IMG/VR virus record: IMGVR_UViG_3300010938_000354
Location: 1-32,151 of that record
Length of the DNA stretch: 32,151 nt
DNA from: a virus
Strand: one strand, 5' to 3'
This document shows positions 14,771-22,382 of the stretch, one piece after another (positions within the stretch are counted from its first letter, which is position 1; each line of letters starts with the position of its first letter). The translations under genes and the position numbers were made by a program. The notes under the pieces were generated by a model. That model saw nothing but the letters and a program-made list of their open reading frames with translations. It had not been told where the DNA came from and searched no databases.

Positions 14771-17589
14771 CCCCATACAAGAGCCCTGACGAGTACATCG
14801 AAACACGTCATCAGCTCACAAAGGGGCCGATCCCGAAATTTTCTTTTGAGGAAGCTTTAGCCCGGGTTCGAGACCGCGCGCGAAAAGCCTTCATCACACA
14901 AGCCGAGCTCAAAAAGAAGGGCACTCGATACTACGCTGGAACTATCGAGGACCGGCGACTGGCTGCGAATATTCGTCGAAATAGCCAGGAGCAAGCTTTT
15001 GCTTTGCTCAAAAACATTCTCGGAAGGCTCAAAGGCCCCGAAGACTATGGTATCTTCGGGAGATATGTTGCTCAGCTTGACGAGGTCGAAACGTTTGTCA
15101 GGAATGAACAGGCTCGTAAACTCGCTCCAGTCAAAGAACAGCTGGAGAAGCGGCTCGATGAGCTTGTCAGGCAAGGGGCGAATACCAAAGACCCACAACA
15201 GCTCGAAGCTATCAGCCGAGAGTATGACGCTATTCGAGAACAACTGCGTGGCATTCCGAGAGAAGTCTATACAGAGCTTGGTTCGACTCCTGAGAAAGCT
15301 GTCGAAGAGCTTCAGCGTCTTCAGACTGTCATTGCTCAGTATCCGCACATCGAGGAAACCTACAGAGACTTCCGGAAGCTCGTTGACTTCATTGGCGATG
15401 AGTTGGTCAACCGAGGGTTACTCCCGGCAGAACATCGGCAACACTATTTCCATCACTATGTCCTAGATTATCTCGACGCTGAACATCTCAAGAACCTTCC
15501 GCGTGGCGTTGGACTTTCTCGACGGCTTTCTCCATCGCTCAAGACTCGACTCGGAACGGGACGCTTCCACAGCCGAGATATCATTACGGTCATGGGGAAT
15601 TATGTCCAGACGCACTTGGAGATGTTTGCCAAGCACGATCTGGTCAACTCGATTGCCAAGCGAGAGCATATTACCATGCGGCCTGGAGCAGTTCCTGAAG
15701 AAGTTCTCCAGGCTTACAAGGAACACCGGGTGATTCCACAAGGTTGGACGCTTTACGGCTTGGATTCAGGAATCACTCGCACTCGTGGATCTTCTTTTGC
15801 CGAGCGACTTTTTGAGACACTCACTGACTTGGCGCCTGTGGATGAGATGGCCCAAAAGCTTCATGTGCCTCTTCAGGAGCTTCTCGACAGACTTCCATAC
15901 TTGCGTGAATCTACTGTCCCGAGAGAGCTCATCAACGACGTGGATCCAACCAAAGGAAAGTTCGTTGTCATTCCTAATGAGGTCGCCCACGAGCTAAAGC
16001 TTATGCTCCAGCAAGAAGCAGATCACCCTCTCATTGCTGGTGTCAATAAGTTCAGTCGTTGGTGGAAGACCATTGCGATCCACCTCAAACCAGTTCGATA
16101 TAACATCACGAACCTTGGTGGCGACCTGGTCCGATACACCATGCAGTTTGGTCATCATATGCTCAATGGTGACTTATGGAATGAGGCTGCTGAGCATGTG
16201 ATTCAAGCGCGACTCGGAAAGCTTTCTCCTGAGTGGCGATATGCTCAGCGACGTGGTGTACTCTCTTCGGGTCGGTTGGCTGTCGAGGCAAAACAATATT
16301 GGGCAACTCCTCAATTCCAACGCCTCCTAGAAAATCCAGCTCCGTTGCGCTTCGAGAACGCCAAGCAAGTTCTCAAGTGGCTCGGTCCTTTTCCGGCACA
16401 GATGCGCGAAGACATCAGTCGTATGTATGTCTTCCTGCTCAATGCTCGTCGCAAGCCTGGAGATCTTCTTGTCGGTGCTGTAGACTCTGAATACATCAAA
16501 GGTCTGCTCGAACAAGAAGGTCACATGGCGGCTGCTGCGGCTATTGCTCGGCGTGCTGGAATTGACTATGGAGATTTTACGCCAGAAGAAGATATCATCA
16601 GAAACAGTGTCGCGTTCTTCTATGCTTGGCTCAAGGGCAATCTCCTCTTCTGGGGACGAGACTATCCAGTTGCCTTGGGCCGGAGCATCAAAAACCTCGT
16701 TCGAGGAAGTGCCACAAGCTCTGATGAAGCTATGCTCACTGGTGCTGCGCTACTTGCCACAGGTCTCACCGGACTCTGGATTTGGAACAATCAGAATGCT
16801 GAGTTCACAAAAGCTTCCGAATCGCTTCCGACGTACATGCACGGACGACGCTTTGTGCTCCTGCCAGACATCAAGGCATACAAAGAGACTGGCGAACTCA
16901 AGCCGATGAAAGACAAGAATGGCAAGTATGTTACGATTTCTATCGCTGACGGGCTCACGGACTTTCTGGAGGCGACGGGTGCCGAGGCGCTGCTCCCAGC
17001 CGTCAAGGCACTTTCGGATGGTAGGATTTCTCTAGACGAGTTCACGAAGATGGCTGCCGACGAATTCACTGGCGAAGGGACTGTTCCATTCGCGCCAGCT
17101 ATCGAGTTCGGTTATCGTCAGCTTTCTCCGTATTTCCATATGCCCATGGCTGCTGCTGGCATCAAGGACTTTCCCTCTGTGCTTCACGCGCAAAAGATTC
17201 CCACAGAACTTTCCAGAATTCCAAGAGTTCTAGGGACTGCTGTTCCTGGATTCGAGCATCCTTTCAAGGATATCGAGGAGGGAGCACCACTGTCGAGCAC
17301 GAAAAAGTTCTTCCTTGACATTCCCAGTCAGCTTGGGATTCAGAGCCACGAGCCTTTGCCGCTTCGTTCGTTTGCTCACAAACTTCTCACAAGAATTCAA
17401 AGTGAGAAAGCTACCATCGAAGACCTCAAGAGTCGTTATCGCAGAGTTGCGTCCAAGCAAGCTGAGCCCAACCTAGAGCCTGAGGAGCGAGAACGGAGAC
17501 TTGATTTGATCAGAACGCAAATGCAAGTTCACGCAAACCGACTTCAAAAACTTGCTCAACGCTATCAAGCTATCAAGCAAACGCCATGA
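14704..17589 (+). CDS. Large internal virion protein, C-terminal ~961 residues, reached by -1 frameshift
   Basis: This frame is open from 14692 to the TGA at 17587-17589, but the first ATG/GTG/TTG is a TTG at 15004. The 100 codons before it are clearly protein-like (FHKAAEEIEPILTQ, DEYIETRHQL, FSFEEALARVRDRARKAF). Translation therefore probably enters from the gene at 13715. Recognisable parts: HYFHHYVLDYLDAEHL, a NKFSRWWKTIAIHLKP-VRYNITNLGGDLVRY segment, an ARRAGIDYGDFTPEED-FFYAWLKGNLLFW segment and a hydrophobic stretch (GAALLATGLTGLWIW). The W/YN..N..GD and YxW patterns resemble the conserved core of very large phage 'polyvalent' ejected proteins. I infer injection into the cell with the DNA. 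Alternative: the gene was split by a real or sequencing frameshift. Confidence 0.7.
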   Translation, partial: HKAAEEIEPILTQEPQRFQGEVAPYKSPDEYIETRHQLTKGPIPKFSFEEALARVRDRARKAFITQAELKKKGTRYYAGTIEDRRLAANIRRNSQEQAFALLKNILGRLKGPEDYGIFGRYVAQLDEVETFVRNEQARKLAPVKEQLEKRLDELVRQGANTKDPQQLEAISREYDAIREQLRGIPREVYTELGSTPEKAVEELQRLQTVIAQYPHIEETYRDFRKLVDFIGDELVNRGLLPAEHRQHYFHHYVLDYLDAEHLKNLPRGVGLSRRLSPSLKTRLGTGRFHSRDIITVMGNYVQTHLEMFAKHDLVNSIAKREHITMRPGAVPEEVLQAYKEHRVIPQGWTLYGLDSGITRTRGSSFAERLFETLTDLAPVDEMAQKLHVPLQELLDRLPYLRESTVPRELINDVDPTKGKFVVIPNEVAHELKLMLQQEADHPLIAGVNKFSRWWKTIAIHLKPVRYNITNLGGDLVRYTMQFGHHMLNGDLWNEAAEHVIQARLGKLSPEWRYAQRRGVLSSGRLAVEAKQYWATPQFQRLLENPAPLRFENAKQVLKWLGPFPAQMREDISRMYVFLLNARRKPGDLLVGAVDSEYIKGLLEQEGHMAAAAAIARRAGIDYGDFTPEEDIIRNSVAFFYAWLKGNLLFWGRDYPVALGRSIKNLVRGSATSSDEAMLTGAALLATGLTGLWIWNNQNAEFTKASESLPTYMHGRRFVLLPDIKAYKETGELKPMKDKNGKYVTISIADGLTDFLEATGAEALLPAVKALSDGRISLDEFTKMAADEFTGEGTVPFAPAIEFGYRQLSPYFHMPMAAAGIKDFPSVLHAQKIPTELSRIPRVLGTAVPGFEHPFKDIEEGAPLSSTKKFFLDIPSQLGIQSHEPLPLRSFAHKLLTRIQSEKATIEDLKSRYRRVASKQAEPNLEPEERERRLDLIRTQMQVHANRLQKLAQRYQAIKQTP

Positions 17590-17834
17590 AAACACTTATT
17601 CGATATATTCTTTGGCCCTTAGATGCTTTGGATAGACTCGGTGAGCCGGATCACGGAAAGCTTGTCGGGTGGGTCGTAACGTTCCTCTTTGGGTGGAAAC
17701 TCGTCACAGTGCCAGAATGGCCCTCGCCTTGGACTACGCTATTCTTCCTCGCCGCTATGTTTGGGCCTAGGATGTTTTACAAAGCCATTCAGAACAAACT
17801 TCCTGAGCCCTCTCTCGTAGACGATGAACGGTAA
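17586..17834 (+). CDS. Holin-like small membrane protein
   Basis: An 82-residue protein whose ATG overlaps the preceding stop (ATGA). Two hydrophobic segments are visible, about residues 25-42 (KLVGWVVTFLFGWKLVTV) and 47-62 (PWTTLFFLAAMFGPRMF), joined by a short Pro-rich turn, with charged ends. It directly precedes the endolysin and spanin genes, the usual place of the holin that opens the inner membrane and sets lysis timing. The class is uncertain because the family was not recognised. Confidence 0.65.
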   Translation: MKTLIRYILWPLDALDRLGEPDHGKLVGWVVTFLFGWKLVTVPEWPSPWTTLFFLAAMFGPRMFYKAIQNKLPEPSLVDDER

Positions 17835-18306
17835 CTGGAATGACTTGAGAGAACCTCGTCAGGGCGTTTTGCTTCATTATGACGGATCTCGCTCTGATGC
17901 TGGAGCTGTAGCGTGGCTTACCAAAGACCCAAGGTGCCGAGTAAGTTACCATTGGCTGATTCTCGATGACGGGCATTCTGTGCTTATTGCTCCTCCGTCA
18001 AAGAGAGCCTGGCATGCTGGCGTCTGTCTTCCCTCTATCCCACAATTGACCTACAAAGATGCCAATTCAGCATTCTATGGGATTGCCATCGCAGCCACGG
18101 ACGGAGATCGAGCTACGCAGGCTCAAATCGCCAAAGTCTTAGAGCTTTGCCGCTGGTGTTTTCTCAAAGAGGGCTGGCCGCTTCAAGAGACATGGAGAAT
18201 TCGAGGGCATTTTGAAGAGGCTTGGCCTAGAGGCAGGAAGCACGATCCCAAAGGCTCCGGTCCTATTCCAGTCCTCGATGTCCAACTTATCCGAGACAAA
18301 CTATGA
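17824..18306 (+). CDS. Endolysin: N-acetylmuramoyl-L-alanine amidase (Amidase_2 type)
   Basis: A 160-residue single-domain enzyme cutting the amide bond between MurNAc and the stem peptide of peptidoglycan. The family's zinc site is visible: H18 (VLLHYDG), H129 (RGHFEEAW) and D141 (RGRKHDP), with Y42 (VSYHWLI) and K139 as likely catalytic residues. SYHWLILDDG, AWHAG and YGIAIA are the usual internal landmarks. It has no signal peptide or cell-wall-binding domain, so release needs the holin next door. The start overlaps the holin gene by 11 bases and the end overlaps the spanin gene (ATGA). Confidence 0.92.
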   Translation: MNGNWNDLREPRQGVLLHYDGSRSDAGAVAWLTKDPRCRVSYHWLILDDGHSVLIAPPSKRAWHAGVCLPSIPQLTYKDANSAFYGIAIAATDGDRATQAQIAKVLELCRWCFLKEGWPLQETWRIRGHFEEAWPRGRKHDPKGSGPIPVLDVQLIRDKL

Positions 18307-18734
18307 AAACGTTCGAGCGCTTTGCCTATCTCGTCGCTATGCTTGTCCTCTTCTTCTGGGGTTGTCAACAGAAGAAGGTAATTCAACAGCAGACAATGAC
18401 TTCACAGCGGTTTGCCGACTCAGTTTCTGTTGTCATTCAGAACTTGAGAAAACAAAAGCAGCGAGTGAGAGTTCAAATCAAAGAACTCCCCCCGCCGCCA
18501 GATACAACCTGTGCCAGCTTACTGCACGCGTGCGAGATCAAGTCCCAACTGTTGCAGACACTAGACTCGCTCAATCAAACAAGTGACACGATTCAGAAAG
18601 CTCAGAGCGACTCGTTAGAGAAATCTGTCAAGGAGCTTCAGCAGTCACTCCTCAAAGAGCGAAAGTCAAAGAAGAGCCCCTGGCCATATCTTGCGCTTGG
18701 GATTATTTTGGGGGCCTTTGCCGCTTCGAGATAA
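18303..18734 (+). CDS. Unimolecular spanin (u-spanin)
   Basis: A 143-residue protein with both anchors of a one-protein spanin. The N-terminal hydrophobic segment ends in a degenerate lipobox (LVLFFWGC, Cys21), predicted to be lipidated and moved to the outer membrane. A C-terminal transmembrane helix (WPYLALGIILGAFAA) would stay in the inner membrane. Between them are a PPPPD turn and charged or coiled stretches (QKAQSDSLEKSVKELQQSLLKERK) spanning the periplasm. U-spanins of the phage T1 gp11 kind fuse the two membranes in the last lysis step. It follows the endolysin with an ATGA overlap. The end overlaps the convergent HTH gene by 32 bases. Confidence 0.8.
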   Translation: MKTFERFAYLVAMLVLFFWGCQQKKVIQQQTMTSQRFADSVSVVIQNLRKQKQRVRVQIKELPPPPDTTCASLLHACEIKSQLLQTLDSLNQTSDTIQKAQSDSLEKSVKELQQSLLKERKSKKSPWPYLALGIILGAFAASR

Positions 18735-19041
18735 TCTTAGGTGTTGCAAGACCTTCCTTGATCGCTTTCACGCGCCAGCCCCAAATCGTTGCTGGAGCTA
18801 CGCCATATTTGATTGCAAGCTGCTTAATAGGCATGCTCAATTCTAGCACGTCCTTGAGTTCTCGCCAGTTGTATTTCGGGAGCTTACCTCCAGTTTTGGG
18901 AACCTTGTGAAGCTCTGGAAAGAGTTGCAAAAGCTCGAACTGTTCCCAGCGGTGCAGTCTAGCCATGCGGTAACAGTGGCGCTTCCTACGGTATTTCTTG
19001 AAACATTCGATGAACTTCTGAATCTTTTCCTTCGTTAGCAT
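18703..19041 (-). CDS. Helix-turn-helix DNA-binding protein
   Basis: A 112-residue protein from the ATG at 19041, overlapping the end of the polymerase gene by seven bases; the frame is open upstream, but that part lies inside the polymerase gene. The N-terminal 50 residues are very basic (KKYRRKRHCYRMARLHRW). Residues 60-95 hold an HTH (WRELKDVLELSMPIKQLAIKYGVAPATIWGWRVKAIKEG) of the homeodomain/Trp-repressor-like kind. This is the last gene of the leftward operon and could regulate early-to-late switching; that is inference. A gene-end to gene-end coding overlap with the spanin implies antisense transcription at 18703-18734. Confidence 0.7.
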   Translation of the reverse strand: MLTKEKIQKFIECFKKYRRKRHCYRMARLHRWEQFELLQLFPELHKVPKTGGKLPKYNWRELKDVLELSMPIKQLAIKYGVAPATIWGWRVKAIKEGLATPKIISKRQRPPK

Positions 19042-21245
19042 ATCTTCTTCATTTCGGACAGGCGTTCTCCAACTTTCAACTCCACTGGGACGACAAGATT
19101 GAGCCCTGGAATAGGTCGGCTCATGATATGAAGAATCCGCTTGGACCATCTCTCGACTGTTTCCTTTGGCCCCCAACCACCGACAGCATCATGAGTCTGG
19201 ATCGCCAAAGTTATTTCCGGGTCTTTTGAAAGTTCTACAATCACTTCGTCTACAAGGTCGGCTACGGTACTTTGAGGCACATACGCCAAAGCCTCCTTCT
19301 TCGTGTGTGTATCATCCAGAGGGCCAAAAAACTCGCGCACGCGGCCAAACGGGTTGACCAGCTTACGTGTCTTCTTGAGTGTCTCCCAAGTTTCATTCTG
19401 CCACTTGGGAATACTCGGGAACGACTCTAGATACGCGCGTTGAAACAGCTTGACTTCGTTCAGAGACAACAGGCGAAGTCCAAGTTGAGCAGCACGTTTA
19501 TTGGCTGTTTCCATTGCGACAGCTGGAGAACCACCATAGTTTGTCAGATGAACCACCTGCTTGGCAATGTAGCGCTCGTCTTCCGTGACATCTTCCATTG
19601 GCTTTTTGAAAACAATGGAAGCGTTGAATTTATGGATGTCTCCACCCGAACGGAAAATCTCAAGCTGGGCTTCTTCTCGGGCAAGGGCAGCAACAATTCG
19701 AGCTTCGATCTGTGAATAGTCGGCGGACCAAAGCATCGTTCCTGGATCTGCGACAATGATCTGCTTGAATTGTGGAGACATCGTTTGGAGATTGATCCCC
19801 TCGACAATCAAGAACCTAGAAGCACTCCAGCGGCCTGTTTCTGTGCCTGCTGGATTGTAGTTTGTACGAATACGACTGTCTGGACTGAGCGACTTACAGC
19901 CATCATCGCCGAGATATGAGGAGATCAGCTTTCTCGCCCTGCGAACTCGAAAGAGGTCATTGATAATAGCTCTGGTGTTTTCATCGGGAATCTTTGACCA
20001 GAGACCAAAGATCGCCTTTTCTGAGGTTGAGTTCACAGGAAAACCCAGGCTCAGAAGGGCTTCTCGCACTTGAGCTGGTGAATACACATTGATCGGCTTA
20101 CCAACTCTAGTGTTGAGCGACTGTTGAGCTTCGTCCCATTCCTTCTTGACAGTATCCTTGAGAGCCTTGGCTGCTGCACGATCAACTAGAAGCCCGCGAC
20201 AGCTCATTTGAATACTCACATCGAGAACTGCAAGCTTTCTTCGATAGACTTTCTGAAGCTTGTTCTCTGTGAGCATCTTGTTGAACACATCCCAAAGCTC
20301 TCTTGTGACTGCGCAGTCTTTGGCGTTGTAGAGATAATTCCTACGAAAGTCTTCTGGGGTCTTCCACTTCCCAAGCCAGTCCTTGTAATACGGTTCCAGT
20401 GTATAGAGACTTGTCAACGTCCCGAGGTCTCTTGGCAATTCAGGGCGCAAAGCTTGGTGTTGAAGCATGGTGTCCTCGAAAGGACCATTGACAGTCAACC
20501 CACAGCGATGTCTCAAGAAGGCAATGTCATACGAGCCGTTGTGGAAAATCTTCGTACTTGGCTTTTCTAAAAGGACCCGAATCCAATCGAGTTTCGAGGC
20601 AGGCAAACAGACAGCGTAAAATGGCGTCGGGGCAAATCCAACGCAAGCCAGTTCATGATTGTTTGCCTCGATATCGCATGCTAGAACTTCGGCTTCAAGA
20701 AGCTTTTGGAAGTCTTCTTCAGAGGGCTCGATCACCAAATCTCTGACAGGAGGATTTGGGAGTTTTCCCTGAGCCATTTCAGAGAACTTGTGTAGATCAG
20801 CGAGGAAAAGTGCTGCTAGAGAAGGCTCTCTCAAAACCGCAGCGGGATGGTATGTCGGGATCATTTGAATATCCTGACACTGATGAATACTCCCGCGGCG
20901 ATTTCCGATTTCAGTATAGCTAGTTAGAGCCCACAAGCCGGTCCTTCCAAGCACGAGGATAGCTTCTGGCTTGAGTTTACAAATAGACTCCAAAAGCTCT
21001 TCTCTTCCTTGTTGAAGTCGAGCTTTTGAGATACGATCTATATCGTTTCCTGGTGGTCTTTCTGTCACAACATTGAGAATGTGAAACTGCTCACGCCTGA
21101 GACCGACTGCTTTGAGCCCACGCATGAGCAGTTCCCCAGACTTCCCCACAAACGGCTTCTGGAGTGCGACTTCCTGAACACCAGGAGCCTCACCCACAAT
21201 GAGCCACTTTGCCCCAGGATTGATTTCTTGAGGGCAGGAGTTCAT
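19035..21245 (-). CDS. Uracil-DNA glycosylase-like domain fused to family A DNA polymerase
   Basis: A 736-residue replicative polymerase with an unusual front end. Residues 10-155 match the family 4 UDG pattern: GEAPGVQEVALQKPFVGKSG (18-37), NVVTERPPGND and TYHPAAVLR (H133). The CxxC and third-Cys positions of the iron-sulfur cluster are not preserved. Residues 185-330 are the 3'-5' exonuclease (D191/E193, D240, Y306/D310). Residues 450-690 are the polymerase: motif A SADYSQIEAR (D509), motif B ERYIAKQVVHLTNYGG (R558, K562, Y570) and motif C THDAVG (H685, D686). His566 occupies the site of E. coli PolA Phe762. The start overlaps the upstream gene (ATGA). Confidence 0.93.
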   Translation of the reverse strand: MNSCPQEINPGAKWLIVGEAPGVQEVALQKPFVGKSGELLMRGLKAVGLRREQFHILNVVTERPPGNDIDRISKARLQQGREELLESICKLKPEAILVLGRTGLWALTSYTEIGNRRGSIHQCQDIQMIPTYHPAAVLREPSLAALFLADLHKFSEMAQGKLPNPPVRDLVIEPSEEDFQKLLEAEVLACDIEANNHELACVGFAPTPFYAVCLPASKLDWIRVLLEKPSTKIFHNGSYDIAFLRHRCGLTVNGPFEDTMLQHQALRPELPRDLGTLTSLYTLEPYYKDWLGKWKTPEDFRRNYLYNAKDCAVTRELWDVFNKMLTENKLQKVYRRKLAVLDVSIQMSCRGLLVDRAAAKALKDTVKKEWDEAQQSLNTRVGKPINVYSPAQVREALLSLGFPVNSTSEKAIFGLWSKIPDENTRAIINDLFRVRRARKLISSYLGDDGCKSLSPDSRIRTNYNPAGTETGRWSASRFLIVEGINLQTMSPQFKQIIVADPGTMLWSADYSQIEARIVAALAREEAQLEIFRSGGDIHKFNASIVFKKPMEDVTEDERYIAKQVVHLTNYGGSPAVAMETANKRAAQLGLRLLSLNEVKLFQRAYLESFPSIPKWQNETWETLKKTRKLVNPFGRVREFFGPLDDTHTKKEALAYVPQSTVADLVDEVIVELSKDPEITLAIQTHDAVGGWGPKETVERWSKRILHIMSRPIPGLNLVVPVELKVGERLSEMKKIC

Positions 21246-21424
21246 AGCTCTAAGAAAAGCTGATTCACTTTTTCTTTGATCATAATAGCGTCCAGGACTT
21301 TGCCTATCGTTTCAGCCAATTCATAGCGTTCCTCTTCGTCAGCCTCCATTACTGAATCCCACAAGCTAAGCCTTAGATCTTGCAGGTCTTCCAGTTCGAT
21401 GTTTAGGAGATCTTCTAGTTTCAT
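21242..21424 (-). CDS. Small acidic protein of unknown function
   Basis: A 60-residue, strongly acidic helical protein (LEDLLNIELEDLQDL, MEADEEERYELAETIGKVLDAIM). Its stop overlaps the polymerase ATG (ATGA), implying coupling. The ATG at 21424 gives a 59-base overlap with the upstream gene and lacks a clear ribosome binding site. An internal ATG at 21349 would avoid the overlap, so the start is uncertain. Small acidic phage proteins can act as DNA mimics or inhibitors, but nothing specific supports that here. Confidence 0.5.
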   Translation of the reverse strand: MKLEDLLNIELEDLQDLRLSLWDSVMEADEEERYELAETIGKVLDAIMIKEKVNQLFLEL

Positions 21425-21653
21425 AATATTCTGGGTCTACAATTTGGAGCACATCCAATCCCCACCACTTGATCCAGGTACTCGCGGCTTGATGTTGTTC
21501 TCTACGATCTAAATCTTTCCACCAACCGTACAGAGTCAGTTGCCTGATTCGCTCGATCGTTTTGGGATCTGGATTCCGATAATACTTTGCGACTAAACCA
21601 TCTACACGCTGTTGGACAGTGACTGGAATGTCAGAGTTCGATGAGGTATCCAC
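21366..21653 (-). CDS. Small protein of unknown function
   Basis: A 95-residue protein. I chose the GTG at 21653 because GGAGG lies six bases upstream. The frame can also be read from a TTG at 21668. The centre (TIERIRQLTLYGWWKDLDRREQHQAASTWIKWWGLDVL) is helical and Trp-rich, and the C-terminus is basic (RRSPKHRTGRPARSK). It overlaps both neighbours in the leftward operon. No family recognised. Confidence 0.5.
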   Translation of the reverse strand: MDTSSNSDIPVTVQQRVDGLVAKYYRNPDPKTIERIRQLTLYGWWKDLDRREQHQAASTWIKWWGLDVLQIVDPEYYETRRSPKHRTGRPARSKA

Positions 21654-21870
21654 CTGGAACCTCCGCAATGATACGATCTTCTGAAGTTACTTGTTCGCAC
21701 TCTAAGTAGTTTCTCCACCAATCCTTCGGAGGGTTTGGACCGAGTCTCTCGTAAAGAATCCACAAGGCATCTTCCGAGAACTTGAACTGAGGAACCGTTT
21801 TGCAGAACTCTTCGAATCTCATAGCGCTATACTCGTAGAATCCCATCCTGAACTCCTCGAACGTCAGCAT
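21631..21870 (-). CDS. Small protein of unknown function
   Basis: A 79-residue protein with GAGG five bases before the ATG. It is rich in aromatic and acidic residues (FEEFRMGFYEYSAMRFEEF, DALWILYERL, DWWRNYLE). It follows a 24-base palindrome that ends 18 bases upstream of the ATG and overlaps the next gene by 23 bases. The Trp/Tyr-rich character resembles the next gene's centre, but I see no convincing alignment. Function unknown. Confidence 0.55.
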   Translation of the reverse strand: MLTFEEFRMGFYEYSAMRFEEFCKTVPQFKFSEDALWILYERLGPNPPKDWWRNYLECEQVTSEDRIIAEVPGGYLIEL

Positions 21871-21888
21871 AAAAGCCTCGAAGGGTCT

Positions 21889-21912
21889 GGGGGTAGCTCA
21901 AGAGCTACCCCC
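21889..21912. repeat. 24-bp palindrome, copy 1 (11-bp perfect stem)
   Basis: GGGGGTAGCTC-AA-GAGCTACCCCC is a perfect inverted repeat with a two-base centre, lying between the SSB-like gene (stop at 21966) and the next ATG (21870). A near-identical palindrome with the same geometry occurs at 29919-29942. No U-run follows on the - strand, so it is not a classical intrinsic terminator. Confidence 0.85.
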
Positions 21913-21965
21913 GTCCATTTTCCTTTCCCTAAACCCTCTACCTCAGCAGGTCTCCTTTCTTAGGT

Positions 21966-22382
21966 TTAGAATGGTGCAATCCACTTCTTGATACGATTTT
22001 CCCGAACCTCATCGTCAAACGAGCCATCGGCATTGCGCTTCGGGCCTTCACTGACATAAGCCACACCCGCAAGCCCAATGACTGTTGACGCACTCACAAC
22101 GCGCTCACGGAATCCAAGTGCTCGAAGATCACGCTTGGTGAAGTATGTGGTATCTTCCTTCCCTTGCGCAGGCCTCAAGACCCAAATCCCAAAAACGCTC
22201 TTTCCACTGTGTGGGCCCTCGATGACGGTCGCTCGATAATTGATATAACGGCCACCGCCCTCACGAGTCTCACGCTCTTCTGCATCAACGACTCTCATCG
22301 TGTACTCACCCTCTGGAATCGTCGGCGCAGCGTCCTTGAGATCGTCCCACAGAATGCCGGAAGCTTCAGTCATGTTCGTCAT
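21966..22382 (-). CDS. Single-stranded-DNA-binding-like protein
   Basis: A 138-residue protein with AGGAG seven bases before the ATG and an ATGA overlap with the upstream ATPase gene. The order IPEGEYTMRVVDAEERE, GGGRYINYRATVIEGPHSGKSVFGIWVL and YFTKRDLRALGF matches a common phage family (DUF669-like) that carries an OB-fold single-strand-binding protein, usually beside a Sak4-like ATPase. The acidic C-terminal tip typical of SSBs is absent; the end is basic/aromatic (RENRIKKWIAPF). Likely role: coating single-stranded DNA during replication and recombination. Confidence 0.65.
   Translation of the reverse strand: MTNMTEASGILWDDLKDAAPTIPEGEYTMRVVDAEERETREGGGRYINYRATVIEGPHSGKSVFGIWVLRPAQGKEDTTYFTKRDLRALGFRERVVSASTVIGLAGVAYVSEGPKRNADGSFDDEVRENRIKKWIAPF

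Noticed and set aside
14857-15348. 163-codon frame on the - strand across the possible frameshift region
   Set aside because: The + strand -1 frame here is far more protein-like and joins two halves of one gene. The - strand frame has no neighbours in its orientation.
21889-21912. Intrinsic terminator
   Set aside because: The stem is strong, but no U-run follows on either strand directly, and a ribosome binding site and start codon follow within 18 bases. Kept as a repeat or hairpin instead.
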